In this document: positions 23,124 through 35,800 of the stretch, piece after piece
Layout: every line of letters starts with the position of its first letter
Position numbering within the stretch: the first letter of the stretch is position 1
Assembly: GCA_028455995.1 (NCBI GenBank)
Contig: JABELC010000011.1
Coordinates: 62,001-126,000, forward strand
Reading direction: 5' to 3'
DNA length: 64,000 bases
DNA from: Scleromitrula shiraiana
Taxonomy: Eukaryota > Ascomycota > Leotiomycetes > Helotiales > Sclerotiniaceae
The notes under the pieces: model-generated
The model's database searches: none
Told to the model about the DNA's origin: nothing
Seen by the model: only the letters and a program-made list of their open reading frames with translations
Program-made: the position numbers and the translations under genes

Positions 23124-25612
23124 GGTTTTGATTATATATGGACTCGGATGTTGAGATTGCGATGGGGATGGGGATGGGGATGTTGTTGTGGGGGTTTGGT
23201 TTGATTTAATATGTTATTATATTATCGGATGAGATGAGTTGAGATGAGATGAGATGAAACCAATTATAGCCAGCGCATACTGATAGATAGATAGAAACAC
23301 ATTAAGCTCGCTCAAAATTGATATTTTCCATAATTGGCGCAAGTATGGATATTTTCATATCGGGAAAATGAGAGTACGAGATTTATATTTTTATATATAT
23401 ATATATAAATATAAATATATAACTTGGGCGAAAAGATTTTTTTGTTTTTGCTTGGGTGCGTAAGGGAGCGGGTTGGCTAATTATTTATGCATTATGGATT
23501 ATGGATTGTGGATTATGGATTGTGAACGGTGGGTAGGGGGATATCCCTAAGGGATGGAGAAGGAAATGTGAAGGATGGTTTGGATGGTGTTTGTGTTTAG
23601 GTGTTTGTGTTTGGGTGTCTTTGGGTTTCTACTTGCTTGCTTGCTTGCTTAGTTGCTTGCTTAGTTGCAGGTTTCTTGTTCGTATTTGTATTTGTATTTG
23701 TATTGAGGAGTTGGAAAAGAGGGGAAGAATGGAGAGAGAGGGAGTGAAAAATAGTTGATCGAGATATCGATTTGTCGTTTTGTTTTGGGGATAAATGAAA
23801 GATGATGAGGTTGATGAGATTTGAATGGATGTTCATATAGATGCTGATGTTTGGTGGATGGAATGAAGTGAAGTGGGGTGTAAATGGAGTAAGTACTCTG
23901 TTGAATCTTGATGCTTTTGTTGATATGATAAATCTTGAAAGTCAAGATGTATTCTGTATTTTAGAAGCTTGATAACTTTTATTTTATGTTTATCTGTTTT
24001 GTTTTTGTTTTGTTTTGTTTTCTTTGTATGATTATTTTGTTGAAGATATGTTATACTAGTGTTGTGAAATAACGGCTATATCAGTTTATACGTCATTTCA
24101 AATTATACCAGATCAATTCGCATCCTTAACTGCAGTGAGATTGAAATTGGATTTTTAAAAGGGAAGAGAGGGGGTGTCTCGGGTATATATGTACGAGTTC
24201 TTAGGCGGAGGGAGTGTTTGATCATTAAGGTTTGTTGATCGATTCATCATCATAAACTAGGGAAAGGAAGTCGAAGAGACGAAAGCGGAAGAAAGAGCCA
24301 GGAATGTTGCTCGAAGATGGATAGAGAGGTTCTGGGGAGCCGAGCACGGATTCAAGTCATTAACTGTAAATGAGAATGTCATTGAGCTATGTTGAACGAC
24401 GTTGAAGGTCTTCAGGATCTTCGAAATTATAATTGATTAGATTCCTGTAGTGAAATGCTGTAGATGGATATGATTAAAAAAGATGTTATGACTGGATGGA
24501 TGGAAATGATCTTCTTCATGTCGAGTCATGTTAGTTTTGAATGTCAGTTTAAGGTACGAATATTTGTATTTTGACCTAATTTATCTTGAGGAGTTATTCG
24601 AGATAAATGTATTTGGACCAATTCGCTTCGAACTTTTGTGCAAGATATAGACATTCAAACGCAAGTATTGTAAGATTATATATAATAGTATTATACATCT
24701 ACTGAACAGACATCCACAACTTCGATGACTCGATAAAGCAAATGTATGTCTCTCACAAGATATTTCTAGAGATTCCATCCCACCCGAGTACTTGTATATG
24801 ATTGCAAAGTATTGATAGGGGGAGCAAGGAGGTTTAGGGGTGTTATTTCCTGGTTTTTCGCACTCTCTGTTTTTCTACTCAACCAAGGATTTTGTTTTAG
24901 AAAAGACTCATTCGACAGTCTGGACATGACCCGAACATAAATGAGTTGAAAATTAATGGATATTTAATTTTCATTATAGTCGTTGAGGATCGAAGAGAAA
25001 GGATTACCAATGAGCTCAGCGGGGTTTCATCTGTAGTCTGTAGAGTTGTATGGAGAAACATCTATTTAAGATGTGGTATAGTACCTTCAGAGCTCAATGG
25101 CAATATTTCGATCTCAAGCGAGAGGTATTGTAGATATACTGGACTAATTATATGACATATTCATACATGAAGACTTTTATGATCCATCTGCATGATATGT
25201 ACTAATTAGCGCAACTAACGTAACCAGTACATCTTCTTTATCAACCTAAGACCATACGTATGTATTATAAAGAAATTCATATGAATTACTTTGGGTACTT
25301 TGGTACTGGGATGAGTTAATGTGGTGACATTCTATTCTGTTGGCCCGGGAAGGATGTATATTATGCGGCATGTAGGGCTTCATCCGATATACACCCCAGC
25401 TGTTGAGAGTTTTTCTAACATGGTTTTGAAGTTTGTGTAAGTGTAAATCGAGCTGTTCGAATCTGGAATACCCGTTCAGTTAATAGTTAATCATGATATA
25501 TATATTCTCATTTCAATATCTGTGTATCAAGTAGACATACATAAACATATTGATTTAAAATGATTTGAATGTTTCTGATTATTAGGATGCCCAACAACAA
25601 TATGTGTATATT

Positions 25613-25866
25613 CGCAGCCTTGTGGTGCATGTGAAGTTCGAGACTTATCCTGCGAGAGGTTCTGATAAGCTATAAGGAACTTTTGTTTTATATGTTGATT
25701 GGCTAAGTGATCTCTGATTGTTGCACATGGAGGATAGTGTAGCTCAGAAGAAGATATGCAGCCTTATAGTGCTTGGGTAGATAGATAGGTAAGTTTGAGG
25801 CTTATCCTGCAAGGAATTTTGGCAAGATTCGAGGAACTTTTGTTTCATAAGTTGATTGGTTGGCCT
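25613..25866. repeat. Diverged direct duplication of about 95-110 bp
   Basis: Two copies (about 25613-25707 and 25756-25866) share GCAGCCTT, then GAGRCTTATCCTGC, AGGAACTTTTGTTT and GTTGATTGGYT in the same order and spacing, with the second copy slightly longer. It lies about 200 bp upstream of the Clr5 gene and could be a promoter duplication or a decayed mobile sequence. Confidence 0.65.
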
Positions 25867-26062
25867 CGTCGTTCATTAAGTATTTGTATATTGGATGATA
25901 GAATATTTAAGAACAAGGAGATCCGCTCTTGAATTCTCCCTCAGTCTCATCACACATTTCTAGAGAATCTCTAGAACAAGAAGATACATATTCTGATACG
26001 CCATATCTTCATTTCTCGATTGGTACTTGGTTTTACTACAGCGATACAACTCGTAATAAGTG

Positions 26063-28539
26063 ATGAATAAAGCAAATCAGAAATCGTTCTCGATCGCCGA
26101 TTTCGATATACTTCCCAGAACTAAGAGCTTGAGCATTCACGATACTTCACATCCACTTTCGAATCTTGTCTCCGACCCCCAAGATGGAATTAAAGCAAGC
26201 TGGGAAACAATTCAAGGGGATGTTAGAATGTTCTATATGGAACAAAAGCACAAACTCTCGGAGACAATGGAATACATACAACGAAAGCATAGGTTTAGAG
26301 CAGGGTGAGTCAAACGCTAGGTTTTTCTTATTATACTAACAATATTTATAGGAAGCGCCAATGGAAGGATAAACTCAAAGAATGGAGCTTTGATAAACAT
26401 CTTACAACCAGCGATATGAAAGTCATTGTAGCAAAGAAAAGAAAACGTGCAGGAGAAGGGAAAAATACCACATTCTTCCATGGCAGTTATGAAATATCAT
26501 CAGAAAGAATGGATAGATTTAAAAAGAGGAAAGTGACACAGATGGGTGATATGGCATCTCCTAGTGCTGGTAAGTAAGCCTCATTCAACTTATTAGCATT
26601 TAAAAAGAGTCTAATTTAAGAAGAGACTCCACCTAACGTTGCCTACCACACACCACGTCCCCTTGATCTCAATGCAGTTCAAAAAGATTCTTGTTTGAGT
26701 GGTGATGAAGAGAGTATTGAAGTTGAAAAAACTTCCACATCTCAAGCAGCTCGGAATAATCAAAAGACATCCATCACACGAACAGAAATCTTCTCGACGC
26801 CGAAAGGAAATGATAGTAATTCACGACCAGCATCGACCGATCATAGCCATGCGCCGCAATCACACAAAGCTGCGGAGACCCATCCAACCATGATGCATGA
26901 CGAATCCTCTTTGGAGCCAGATATAGCAAACTACACCACCGAGGAAACAGATACTTCTGATACCTGGGAACGTGCTGCTATGCGTATTTTAGAAAAAGGA
27001 CGAAAAGGACCTCACAGAGTTGTAAACCAACAGACTAATAGACTCGAAACAGTCCGCCCTACGTCCAACTTTGAGTATACCAAAAATCTTCTGCAAGTTT
27101 TTAAGCGGCTTAGAACTGGAACCTTTTCTAGTTTCACGCAATCCTCCGTTCATCGATTGTGGTCCGAATTTGAAGAGTGCGAGCTCGTCGACTTGATTCT
27201 GTCACATTGCAAAAGCATATTCGATGACGAATGGCGTATACATGGCGTAATAGCAGCGTTGTCACTGTATACTCGAGCTATAAAGCATTACACGCAGAAG
27301 AAAGATTTGTATCACCGAGCCTACTGTTCTTACTACCTCGCGATGCTTTTCGCGTTGAATTGGACGTCAACAAGTTTTTGGAAATGCTCTGTGATCCATA
27401 AACCCGAGGAATGGTTTTCACCATCAACTTATTTCACAAGGGCTATGCTAGACTGGTTAAGCTTCCTCAGACTTCAATCATGGGAAGTTGCAAATAGTAG
27501 CAACAAAAGTCAATACTTGACACTACTTGATCATTTATGTGTGGGTTTACTGGAATTCCACAAATATGCGGGTACCCTTCTATACGATGAGAGGATCCAG
27601 GATCTTCTTCACGGAATACGAGAACAACTCAGTAGCAACAGTCGTGATTTTACCTCCGACTCTCAAATAATTTACAACTTGGCCAAAATTGCAGGAATTT
27701 ACTCGGAGCGCCGCATGTTTGATACGGCTGACACTATTCTCGAATCCGAGTTCCTGAAAAGCTGTCCTGCATATCATTTGCGAGGGCTCTATGTGGCATT
27801 TCAGCAACATTTGCATTATCAGCGACAAGGGTTACTGACAGAATGCCATGAAAAATTATGCACAATTACTGGTGTAATGAACTCCATAGAGTTCGACGAA
27901 TATCTGCAATCACTATCCAATGATGGTATTTCTAACACCAAAGCTGTCGAATCAAAATGCCTATTTTCAGAGATCCACGAATTCAGAGGACTACTTATTG
28001 AGAGTCATGGGACACCCTCAACCATTTTAGAAATAAAGCTTATACTGAATGATATATCAAAACAAATTACCAGGATTGGGACACTAGCCCCTGAAAGCCA
28101 AGTCATATACGAGCTTGAAGGAACTCCCAGTCCCGAGGCTGTTGCCATTGAGGCAAAGTTGAAGGGTCTCTTGGAAAGACATGAATTCGAAAGTCTTGAT
28201 TTTGTCTTTGGCAATGTGCAAGATCTTGCTTACTGGGACAAAGTACTGAATCGCAGAATGTCAGACACTGGCGGGAAACAACCTTTAGAGATCAAAACTC
28301 ATTCAAAAGAAGCAGCGATCAAACTTCACTCCGACCCTCGTCCCATCAGGGTTCTCAAACGAGCATGGTCTTTTGTGAGAGGGAACACGGACAGCATGAG
28401 GAAAAGCACGAATAACACGAGAGGAAGTACCAACAACACAAAATCGACGAGAAGTGATGAATCGAGCTGTAAGTATGGTGTGACCTACTCGGTTAGTGAT
28501 ATGACAGGCATCAGTTATTCATGGATCATGAAAGCATAA
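26063..28539 (+). CDS. Clr5-domain protein, about 792 aa
   Basis: Three exons: 26063-26304, 26352-26569 and 26621-28539 (2379 nt). Residues about 45-98 match the fungal Clr5 domain: SWETIQGDVRMFYM, then TMEYIQRKHRF and RQWKDKLKEW, with the domain interrupted by intron 1 as is common. A basic segment follows (KKRKRAGEGK, FKKRKV), then a disordered Ser/Thr/His-rich linker. A long helical region (about residues 330-700) has paired Tyr/Leu/Ala helices resembling TPR-like repeats. The C-terminus is Asn/Ser/Thr/Arg-rich. Clr5 was named for a fission-yeast silencing factor; most filamentous-fungal members are uncharacterised, so a nuclear or DNA-linked role is inference. The acceptor of exon 3 is a tandem AAGAAG that could add or drop one Glu. 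It lies about 1.9 kb before the PKS locus, but nothing shows it belongs to it. Confidence 0.8.
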
Positions 28540-29615
28540 CGACGACTAGGAAGAGATTGTAACCTACTTAGGAACGATATTTTCGATTGATATTACTTGG
28601 CTGGGTCATCAATGGGAGGCGATGCGACCATGGACTATATTATTTTAACACTACCAATAAAATGAGAAGTCCGATTACCTTTTTGTGTCTCAATATCAAG
28701 TCATCTACTCGCTTTCTTCTTCGTATATTGGGTATTGGCGATGGAGCATATACGAACTCTGATTTTTCCATCTCTACTCCAAATCCCAACAAGCCATTCT
28801 TAGAAACAAACCCAAAATTGAGAACAGAGAAGAATGAACAAATTAACAGGAAAAGGAGAGAGGTACAATAAGCCAAGGGTGCGACCAAAAAAGACTAGTC
28901 AAGTCATAATAATATGCAAATATTTGGCTGATGAGGAAAGATGTATAATCAATGTCTCCATTATCAAAGAAATTTATAGGAAATCATTCCAAGATTGGGC
29001 ATCAATACCACCAATAAGTCTTGCAGATACTGAGTCGGTCAAAACTATCGGTATTGATTTGGAAGATTGAGGGGAAATTCGGGTGTACTTACCAAGTCGA
29101 ACATACGAAGATTTGACCAAGTGTGTTTTGCATATGCAGACGAACGACCTGTTTACTTTACTCCATGTACCCTCCGAGTTAGTTCCGGTGATTGTGACCT
29201 CTTTTGTTCAGATTTTGAGTTTCTCAATGATAGCTGAGTTATGTCTGATTATGGAATTGCTTATTCTTGGCTCCTCACTGGCCAAAAGCACGGGGAAACC
29301 ACTCTCATGAGCAACCTCCATAACTAGCTCAAGCTTTTGGTGACCAGGTGACCGAGTACCTAATTTGATAGAGGCGCCGTCCATATCACCCGTGTTTGAA
29401 GTTTCAATATTCATGATGTACTCGAGTATGATAGTATATGAAATGCCCAGATTGTGTGCATCAAACTCAAGTATCTGCGTGAATGAGGAGAGACTTTCCA
29501 GCTCGCCTCGTACTGCCAGCGTCTCGAGCTCACTCGCTTTCTTGTGTAAGTTTTGTTATCCGCCAAAAATATATGCACGAACGATTTGAAGCAGAAGTTG
29601 AACATCTTGGCGACC
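28540..29615. other. Intergenic DNA, possible decayed coding remnants
   Basis: Medium ORFs overlap on both strands (plus 28834-29070; minus 29208-29414 and 29411-29635). The two minus-strand frames have fairly protein-like composition but are separated by stops, and I recognise no family. They may be remnants of a dead gene next to the transposon at 29616. No confident gene is called. Confidence 0.35.
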
Positions 29616-30055
29616 TGTTCCGCCCCGTTCGCCAATTCGGCCGACTCGTCAATTATAGTGTAGTAGTATCATACTACTAATAACTTGAAAGTCCTACTAC
29701 TAGTAGCACTAAAACAAATATCTTTCAAAGTTAATCATTAACTATATATCAAATTTTACTAGTAATAACTTTACTAAGTTTATAATTACTACTAGTAGTA
29801 TAAAAAGTTTTTAATTTTTAAATATGTTTTTCATTCAAGTTGATATTTGATAGTAGTATTTAATCAATAAACTTGAATTATATTTAAATTATAATACTTT
29901 AATACTACTACTAGTAGTAGATTTTTTAATTTTTATAATCAACAATATAGAATTTATTATATATTCACTGAATATTTATTTATTAAATACCAATACTACC
30001 TTGTAAAATACGCTATAATTGACAAGCCGGCTGAATTGGCGAACGGAGCGGAACA
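29616..30055. mobile_element. 440-bp non-autonomous TIR element (copy A) with GACC target duplication
   Basis: The ends are inverted repeats of about 47 bp (29616-29662 and 30009-30055). Both begin TGTTCCGC and continue CCGTTCGCCAATTC and GTCAATTATAG. The two ends differ only by about five transitions, as RIP or methyl-C decay would produce. GACC flanks the element on both sides (29612-29615 and 30056-30059), an exact 4-bp target duplication. The interior is AT-rich with no coding capacity, and contains three near-perfect palindromes of the TACTACTAGTAGTA type. The ends match those of copies B and C in this window. The transposase family is not identified. Confidence 0.85.
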
Positions 30056-30409
30056 GACCACGTTAGTAATGACAGTATAGTATTGAATAACCTGCTTACT
30101 TCTAAGATAGAAAGAACATATACCTTCCGTTAGAATAATTGAGCGGATCGGGCCGTCGGTTAAGTTATGCGGACTATCTATTGATTAGCAGGGAATAATA
30201 CGAGTCGGGTGTCCGGTTTGTATATATCAAGTAGACCGTTTATTTAATATCGATATTAAACAAAGGGTAATTGAATCTAGAGGTATCGATCTACCCCCAC
30301 AGAAACCGAAGATACATCGAGACCGGATTCCGTGGTTGCAATATCCTGCTCGTACCAAGTGAAGTCACGCCGAGAAAATCCTCAATATCGTCCGTTGTGA
30401 CTTCAATCA
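30056..30409. promoter_or_regulatory. Upstream region of the MBL thioesterase gene
   Basis: About 350 bp lie between transposon copy A and the thioesterase start codon. No clear factor site is recognised. The position means the element lies within the likely promoter neighbourhood of the gene. Confidence 0.35.
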
Positions 30410-31399
30410 ATGGCACGCGATATGATCAATCTTGATAACTGCATTTGGAAGGAATATCTCTCTGTTCAATGTGCCGGTCTTCCACATTTAGACGAGGTAG
30501 AGCAAATATCTAACCGTGTTATCCGGATACTGGGTGGTAATCCCGGCCCCATGCAGCTGCAGGGAACAAACACATACATTGTAGGTACAGGAAAGAGCAG
30601 AATTCTGATTGATACCGGGGAAGTAAGTAAACCGCATGTCTTCCGTTTTCATAAGTTAATGGCTTTTTAGGGAATTCCAGTTTGGATTGATCGTGTGAAG
30701 AACTTTCTGAAGTATACGGACGTGAATTTAGTCTACATACTACTTAGTCATTGGCATGGAGACCACACCGGAGGCGTCACCGACTTAATTTCCTTAGACC
30801 AATCACTCGCAGATCGAATATACAAGCATACACCGGATCCAGGACAGCAAGGGATTGCAGACACACAAGTGTTCACCGTTCCAGGTGCAACCATAAGAGC
30901 TATCTATACGCCGGGCCATTCCACAGACCATATGTGCTTCATTTTGGAGGAAGAAAATGCACTTTTCACTGGCGATAACGTCTTAGGTCATGGCTTCAGC
31001 GTCGAGGAAGATTTAAAATCTTACGTGATCTCGCTACATCGGATGGCGGAACTGGGTTGCACCGCAGGATATCCTGCTCATGGCGCCAAGATAGATGACT
31101 TGTCACGAGTCTTGGATAGCTATATCAGGCATAAAGAGCAACGTGAACTGCAAATATTAGAAGCATTGCGTAGACTTGAGGGAAATAAGGAAGTTCATGG
31201 CCTTTCAATACAGGGGCTGATACATGCCGTGCATGGGGATCTACCCTCTCATGTCGTCTCCATGGGACTTGAGCCGATTATAACCCAGATCTTGTGGAAG
31301 CTTGCCGAGGATAGAAAAGTCGGATTCGAGTACGCCATGGGAAATAGACAATGGTTCCTGCACAAGCGGGTTCGGAAGTTGCCGGTGGTGGGTGCTTGA
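30410..31399 (+). CDS. Metallo-beta-lactamase-fold thioesterase partner of the PKS, about 313 aa
   Basis: Two exons, 30410-30622 and 30671-31399 (942 nt). The MBL metal motif is SHWHGDHTGG (His98, His100, Asp102, His103). The downstream ligands are in TPGHSTDH, FTGDNVLG and YPAHG. The early block RILGGNPGPMQLQGTNTYIVG is typical of the LACTB2-like group that includes the atrochrysone carboxyl ACP thioesterases (AptB, MdpF, GedB types). Those enzymes release the finished chain from an NR-PKS that lacks its own TE domain, and the adjacent PKS indeed ends after the ACP. The enzyme is predicted to be cytosolic and to bind a dinuclear metal centre. Same strand as the PKS, 1.4 kb upstream. All metal ligands are intact. 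The pairing with this PKS is inference from adjacency and family. Confidence 0.9.
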
Positions 31400-32807
31400 T
31401 GTATGTTGTCATTTTAGGAAGTTAATACATAATATTGCCATGCAAAGGACCTTTCCAATGCATCCAATTGTTGAAAACATATATTAGGGGAAGAGCCGAT
31501 CGACGTGAGATATGCATGCAATTCATATAACTTTTCTTATTTTCGTTTTTGTTTGTTTTTACGTATGCTAAGATAAACATGGGCATTTATTCCGGTGTCG
31601 ATTGGCGAGATGCCAAGGACTACACTATTGGTGCCCTCTGCACATTCAATCCTTGTGTTACGTTGCCAGACAGCTATGTAGTATCAAACAATACAATTCT
31701 ACCAACCCAGATTCCAACATGGCTTACACTATTGATCTGAATTGCCATATCCATCGAAGCGATGGCGTGAGGAGAGTGTCGTTGCAGCGAGATGTATCGT
31801 TCACTATTCCCATCACATATGTATTGAACAACCAAAGCGCTCATGCAATCAGCATGCCTAGAATCGGGAAGCCAGCACGTCATAGTTTAGCATTGTACAA
31901 TGAGTCAGCACAACTCATGTCTCGTCCGATCATTCTGTGAATGACGACTACCGTTTTCCGAAATGAATTGCGAGGAAATGAGATACGCTCCATTTCGAAA
32001 CAAATTATTCTGAATTCTGACAATACACGCCGACCCAAATGGTACGATTATTGTGGTCATTCACCCACTAGCGAGAAGCAATCATAGTGCTGGAGGGTTA
32101 CCGTCGTAATAGTGGGTGAGAACGGTGTTTGTAAAGTAAGGCATTCCGGGAAATATCGAAGATGTAGGATAGAGACAAAATTCACTATTCAATATTGTTA
32201 GGAATCAGAACAAGATCACATTCCCAGGTATATCTGCCCAGCCTGATGAAATGCAAGCCAAACTAATTGGCACGCTGAAACGGGTGCATGTGGAGTTTGA
32301 GAGGTTAACATGATAAGAGGTCAAATCCAATGCTAGTATACTAGCAAGAGATGAGGATGCTGCAGTACTTGAAGCCGAAAGTGGCACATACACATAGAAA
32401 TTGTGAATGTGATAGCCAGGGGAAGGCTTCCGTTTCGAGACGTTCTCACTGATCAACCGTTTTGCCGACGTCTAATTAACGGCTGGGCGACACAGGGATT
32501 GAATGTAGCTCCCAAATGAGTCGAAGCAGCAAGAAGTCTATCCAAACGCGTAACTCCAATCTCCACGCCCTAGAAGAATAGGTTCAGAGCTGCAATGTGC
32601 ATTTGGTGCGGATGCCGAGGATGGAGTCCGTTAACCCTTGATGTGTGGGTTTCGGCTTGAATTAGCATGGCACAGTTGGCTGTAAATGGTACTACTTAAT
32701 CAATAACAAATGGTGTGAGATTTCAATGCTGAGGTCTCTTGGTCTTTAGTTTTTGAGAGGTTAAAAAACAGATACTTTTGTCAACACCTTTTCGTTGAGC
32801 AACGAGA
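31400..32807. promoter_or_regulatory. 1.4-kb interval containing the PKS promoter
   Basis: No gene is recognised. ORFs at 31549-31940 (plus) and 32205-32456 (minus) lack family features, splice continuity or codon bias. The interval must include the thioesterase 3' UTR and the PKS promoter. I see no convincing regulator motif. Confidence 0.4.
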
Positions 32808-35800
32808 ATGTCTAATTCAACAACAAGTTCCATGGCCAACACTCTATCCGAGGTGGAGTCTATTTCTGATGTTACCACAGCTAGCACATTGAAAAATATC
32901 CTATTTTGTGGTAGTGACCACTCATCTGAGAAGAACAAGGCTGTCTTTGACAGCATCAGCTACTTCTCTAAGGACAAAAGGTTTCCCGTTCTAGCATCCT
33001 TCCTCTCACGTTGCGAAGACGTCTTGAAACGAGAGATCGCTCTCTTATCACATGCCGACCAAAAACAACTACCTCCTTTTCGTGATATTATCTCACACGC
33101 AAATTACCAATCAGAGTCGCCAGTTGGCCATACTTCCGGGGCAATTGATAGCGCTTTGCACTGTATTCTTCAATTGGCAACCTTCATAATGTACGTGCTC
33201 CACTGAGACCATTGATTGTACACTATCTAACATAAAGATAGTTATAATGAGAACTCTACCATAAAGTCTGTGGATTCCACTGAATTCTCAATTTTAACTG
33301 GTCTAAGCCATGGATTATTGTCAGCCGCTGCAATATCAGTCACTTCGTCATGGTTTGACGTTGCTAACACCGGTCCGGAAAGCGTCCGCGTAGCATTCAG
33401 ATTAGGATTTCATGTTGAGAAGGCTTCAAAGAGCCTAGAGCAAATTGATGTAGATGAAAAGATTCAAAGCTGGGCATATCTGATAACAGATATGTCGCTC
33501 GCTGATGTTCAAAAAGAATTGGATTCACTTGAATGCAATAAGGTAATTAGACTCATACTAGGATTATGATCGGTTGCTAAAGGTCTTTGCAGATAAATTC
33601 TCACTTGAATAAACTGTTTGTGAGTGCTGCGGATAAGAATTCCGTCACTGTCACGGGCCCACCATCTCAGCTGAAAAGGGTGTTTCTGGCTTCTCAACGA
33701 CTCAGGTATTCTCGACACACACCACTTGCAATATATGGTGGTCTTTGTCATGCTCCGAATTTCTATAGTATCAAAGATGTTGATTCAATTATTCATGGAT
33801 CACCAGAAGTTTCTGATCCATTGAGCGGTGTTCGAATTCCCTTACTTTCTACGAAAGATGGAGAAACCTACAGAGCCGAAACCGCTGGCCAACTTCTTGA
33901 AAAGGTAGTGACAGAGATTCTGACCGGTACCATATATTTGGACAATTTGTCAAAGAGTATCAGCGATACGATATCAAATTCGGCAATCTGTCACCTCATG
34001 CATTTTGGTTCGTCCGCCGTGTGGAAAGGACTGTTTTCGAATATTGAGGAAGCCTGCACATCAGTTGAACTGAAACAAGAAGATTTATCCAGCTGTGTCG
34101 CTGCCAATTCCGGCCCTCGGCAGCCTTCATCATCCACCAATGCAAAACTTGCCATTGTGGGTATGTCATGTCGACTGCCCGGTGGAGCGAATAATAACGA
34201 GTTATTCTGGGAACTTATGATGGAGGGTCGTGATGTGCACACTCGTGTTCCGAAAGATAGATTTGATCTCGATACACATTTTGACCCTTCCGGGAAGACT
34301 CCAAATGCTACCCAGACACCCTTTGGGAACTTTATTGACGATCCCGGTAAATTTGACGCTGGATTCTTCAACATGTCACCATTAGAGGTTCGTTGCAGTG
34401 GCTCTTGAGGCATCTCCTGATACCCCCTTCTTTCCAGACATAGCATTGGTAACTGATTATCGATCACTTGTAGGCAGAACAAACGGATCCGATGCACAGG
34501 CTAGCCCTGGTAACTGCATACGAAGCACTGGAAATGGCCGGATATTCTCCGAACCGAACTTCTTCGACAAATCCCAAAAATATCGGTACTTTTTACGGCC
34601 AGGCTGGTGATGATTGGCGTGAAGTCAACGCTGGGCAAAACCATGGAACTTATTCCGTGCCGGGCGGAGAAAGAGCCTTTGCAAATGGACGTATCAATTA
34701 CTTTTTCAAATTCGGGGGCCCAAGTTTTAACGTCGACACTGCCTGTTCAAGCGGTCTTGCAGCAGTTCACGCAGCGTGTTCCTCGTTGTGGCTTGGCCAA
34801 TCTGATATGGTAATTGCTGGTGGACTAAGTGTTATCACCAATCCTGATAACTACTGTGCCCTTGGAAAAGGCCATTTCCTCTCTCTCAACGGTCAGTGTA
34901 AGGTCTGGGATGAATCAGCTGATGGGTATTGTCGAGCAGACGGTATTGGGTCCGTCGTTATTAAAAGATTAGAGGACGCCGTGGCAGATAACGATAATAT
35001 TATAGCAGTGGTTTCTGCTGGTGCAACAAATCATTCCGCGGAATCGGCCTCGATTACTCAACCCCATGCTGGGGCTCAAATAGAGAACTATCAACGAGTT
35101 CTACAAACAGCAGGTGTCAATCCACTGGATGTTTCTTATGTTGAACTGCATGGAACCGGTAAGATTATCTCCATAAGATGAATACCTAAGAAAGAATCAA
35201 AAGATTTAGTACTGATATTCTGGTGTTTCCAGGCACACAGGTTGGCGATGCTGTTGAGTCCGAGTCGGTAGCCTCAGTATTTTCGCCTTTGACACCATCA
35301 ATGAGACGCCAAGCCGATCGTCCACTGCATCTGGGAGCCGTGAAATCAAGTATAGGCCATGGAGAGGCTGCTGCGGGTGTTTCATCACTCATCAAAACAT
35401 TGCTTGTCTTTCAGAAGAATCAAATACCACCCCAGGTCCCATTTCCTACCAAGATCAACCCAGCTGTTGAAAAGAACATCAACCGCAGAAATATGAGTCT
35501 CGTAATGAGAGCAACGCCGTGGCCCAAGCCACATGATGGCAGTAAGAGATACGCCCTTGTTAATAGCTTCGGTGCTCATGGTGGAAATACAACACTTTTG
35601 CTCGAGGACCCTCCAGAAAAGGTCAAGGTTGGCGTTGATACTCGATCTACATTACCTTTCACAATATCGGCTAGAAGCAAAGCATCCTTAAAAGCCAACA
35701 TTGAATCCCTCCATCAATTTCTCGCTTCCAATGATGAGACCAACCTAGCTGATCTATCTTACACACTGTGTGCACGGCGAATCCATCACTCGCTTCGTGT

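Larger units (their letters stand above)
21186..26062. other. 4.9-kb gene-poor, repeat-rich interval
   Basis: No supported gene. It contains several microsatellites: GGTCT-like 21548-21598, GGAT 21622-21649, TTTCA near 22660-22686, GAATTG 23075-23123, GATGGG near 23160-23182, TTGCTTGC near 23630-23665 and TTTTG near 23996-24022. A diverged direct repeat lies at 25613-25866. ORFs such as 21484-21792 and 22557-22824 are repeat translations. The last about 150 bases look like the leader of the Clr5 gene. Confidence 0.55.

Noticed and set aside
22557..23204. Trp/Asn and Phe/Ser repeat ORFs
   Set aside because: They come from GAATTG and TTTCA microsatellites.
25440..25480. B-box-like GTTCGAATC suggesting a tRNA gene
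   Set aside because: No A-box or cloverleaf could be formed around it.
33991..34497. 168-codon minus-strand ORF inside the PKS
   Set aside because: It is antisense to the intact KS coding sequence.
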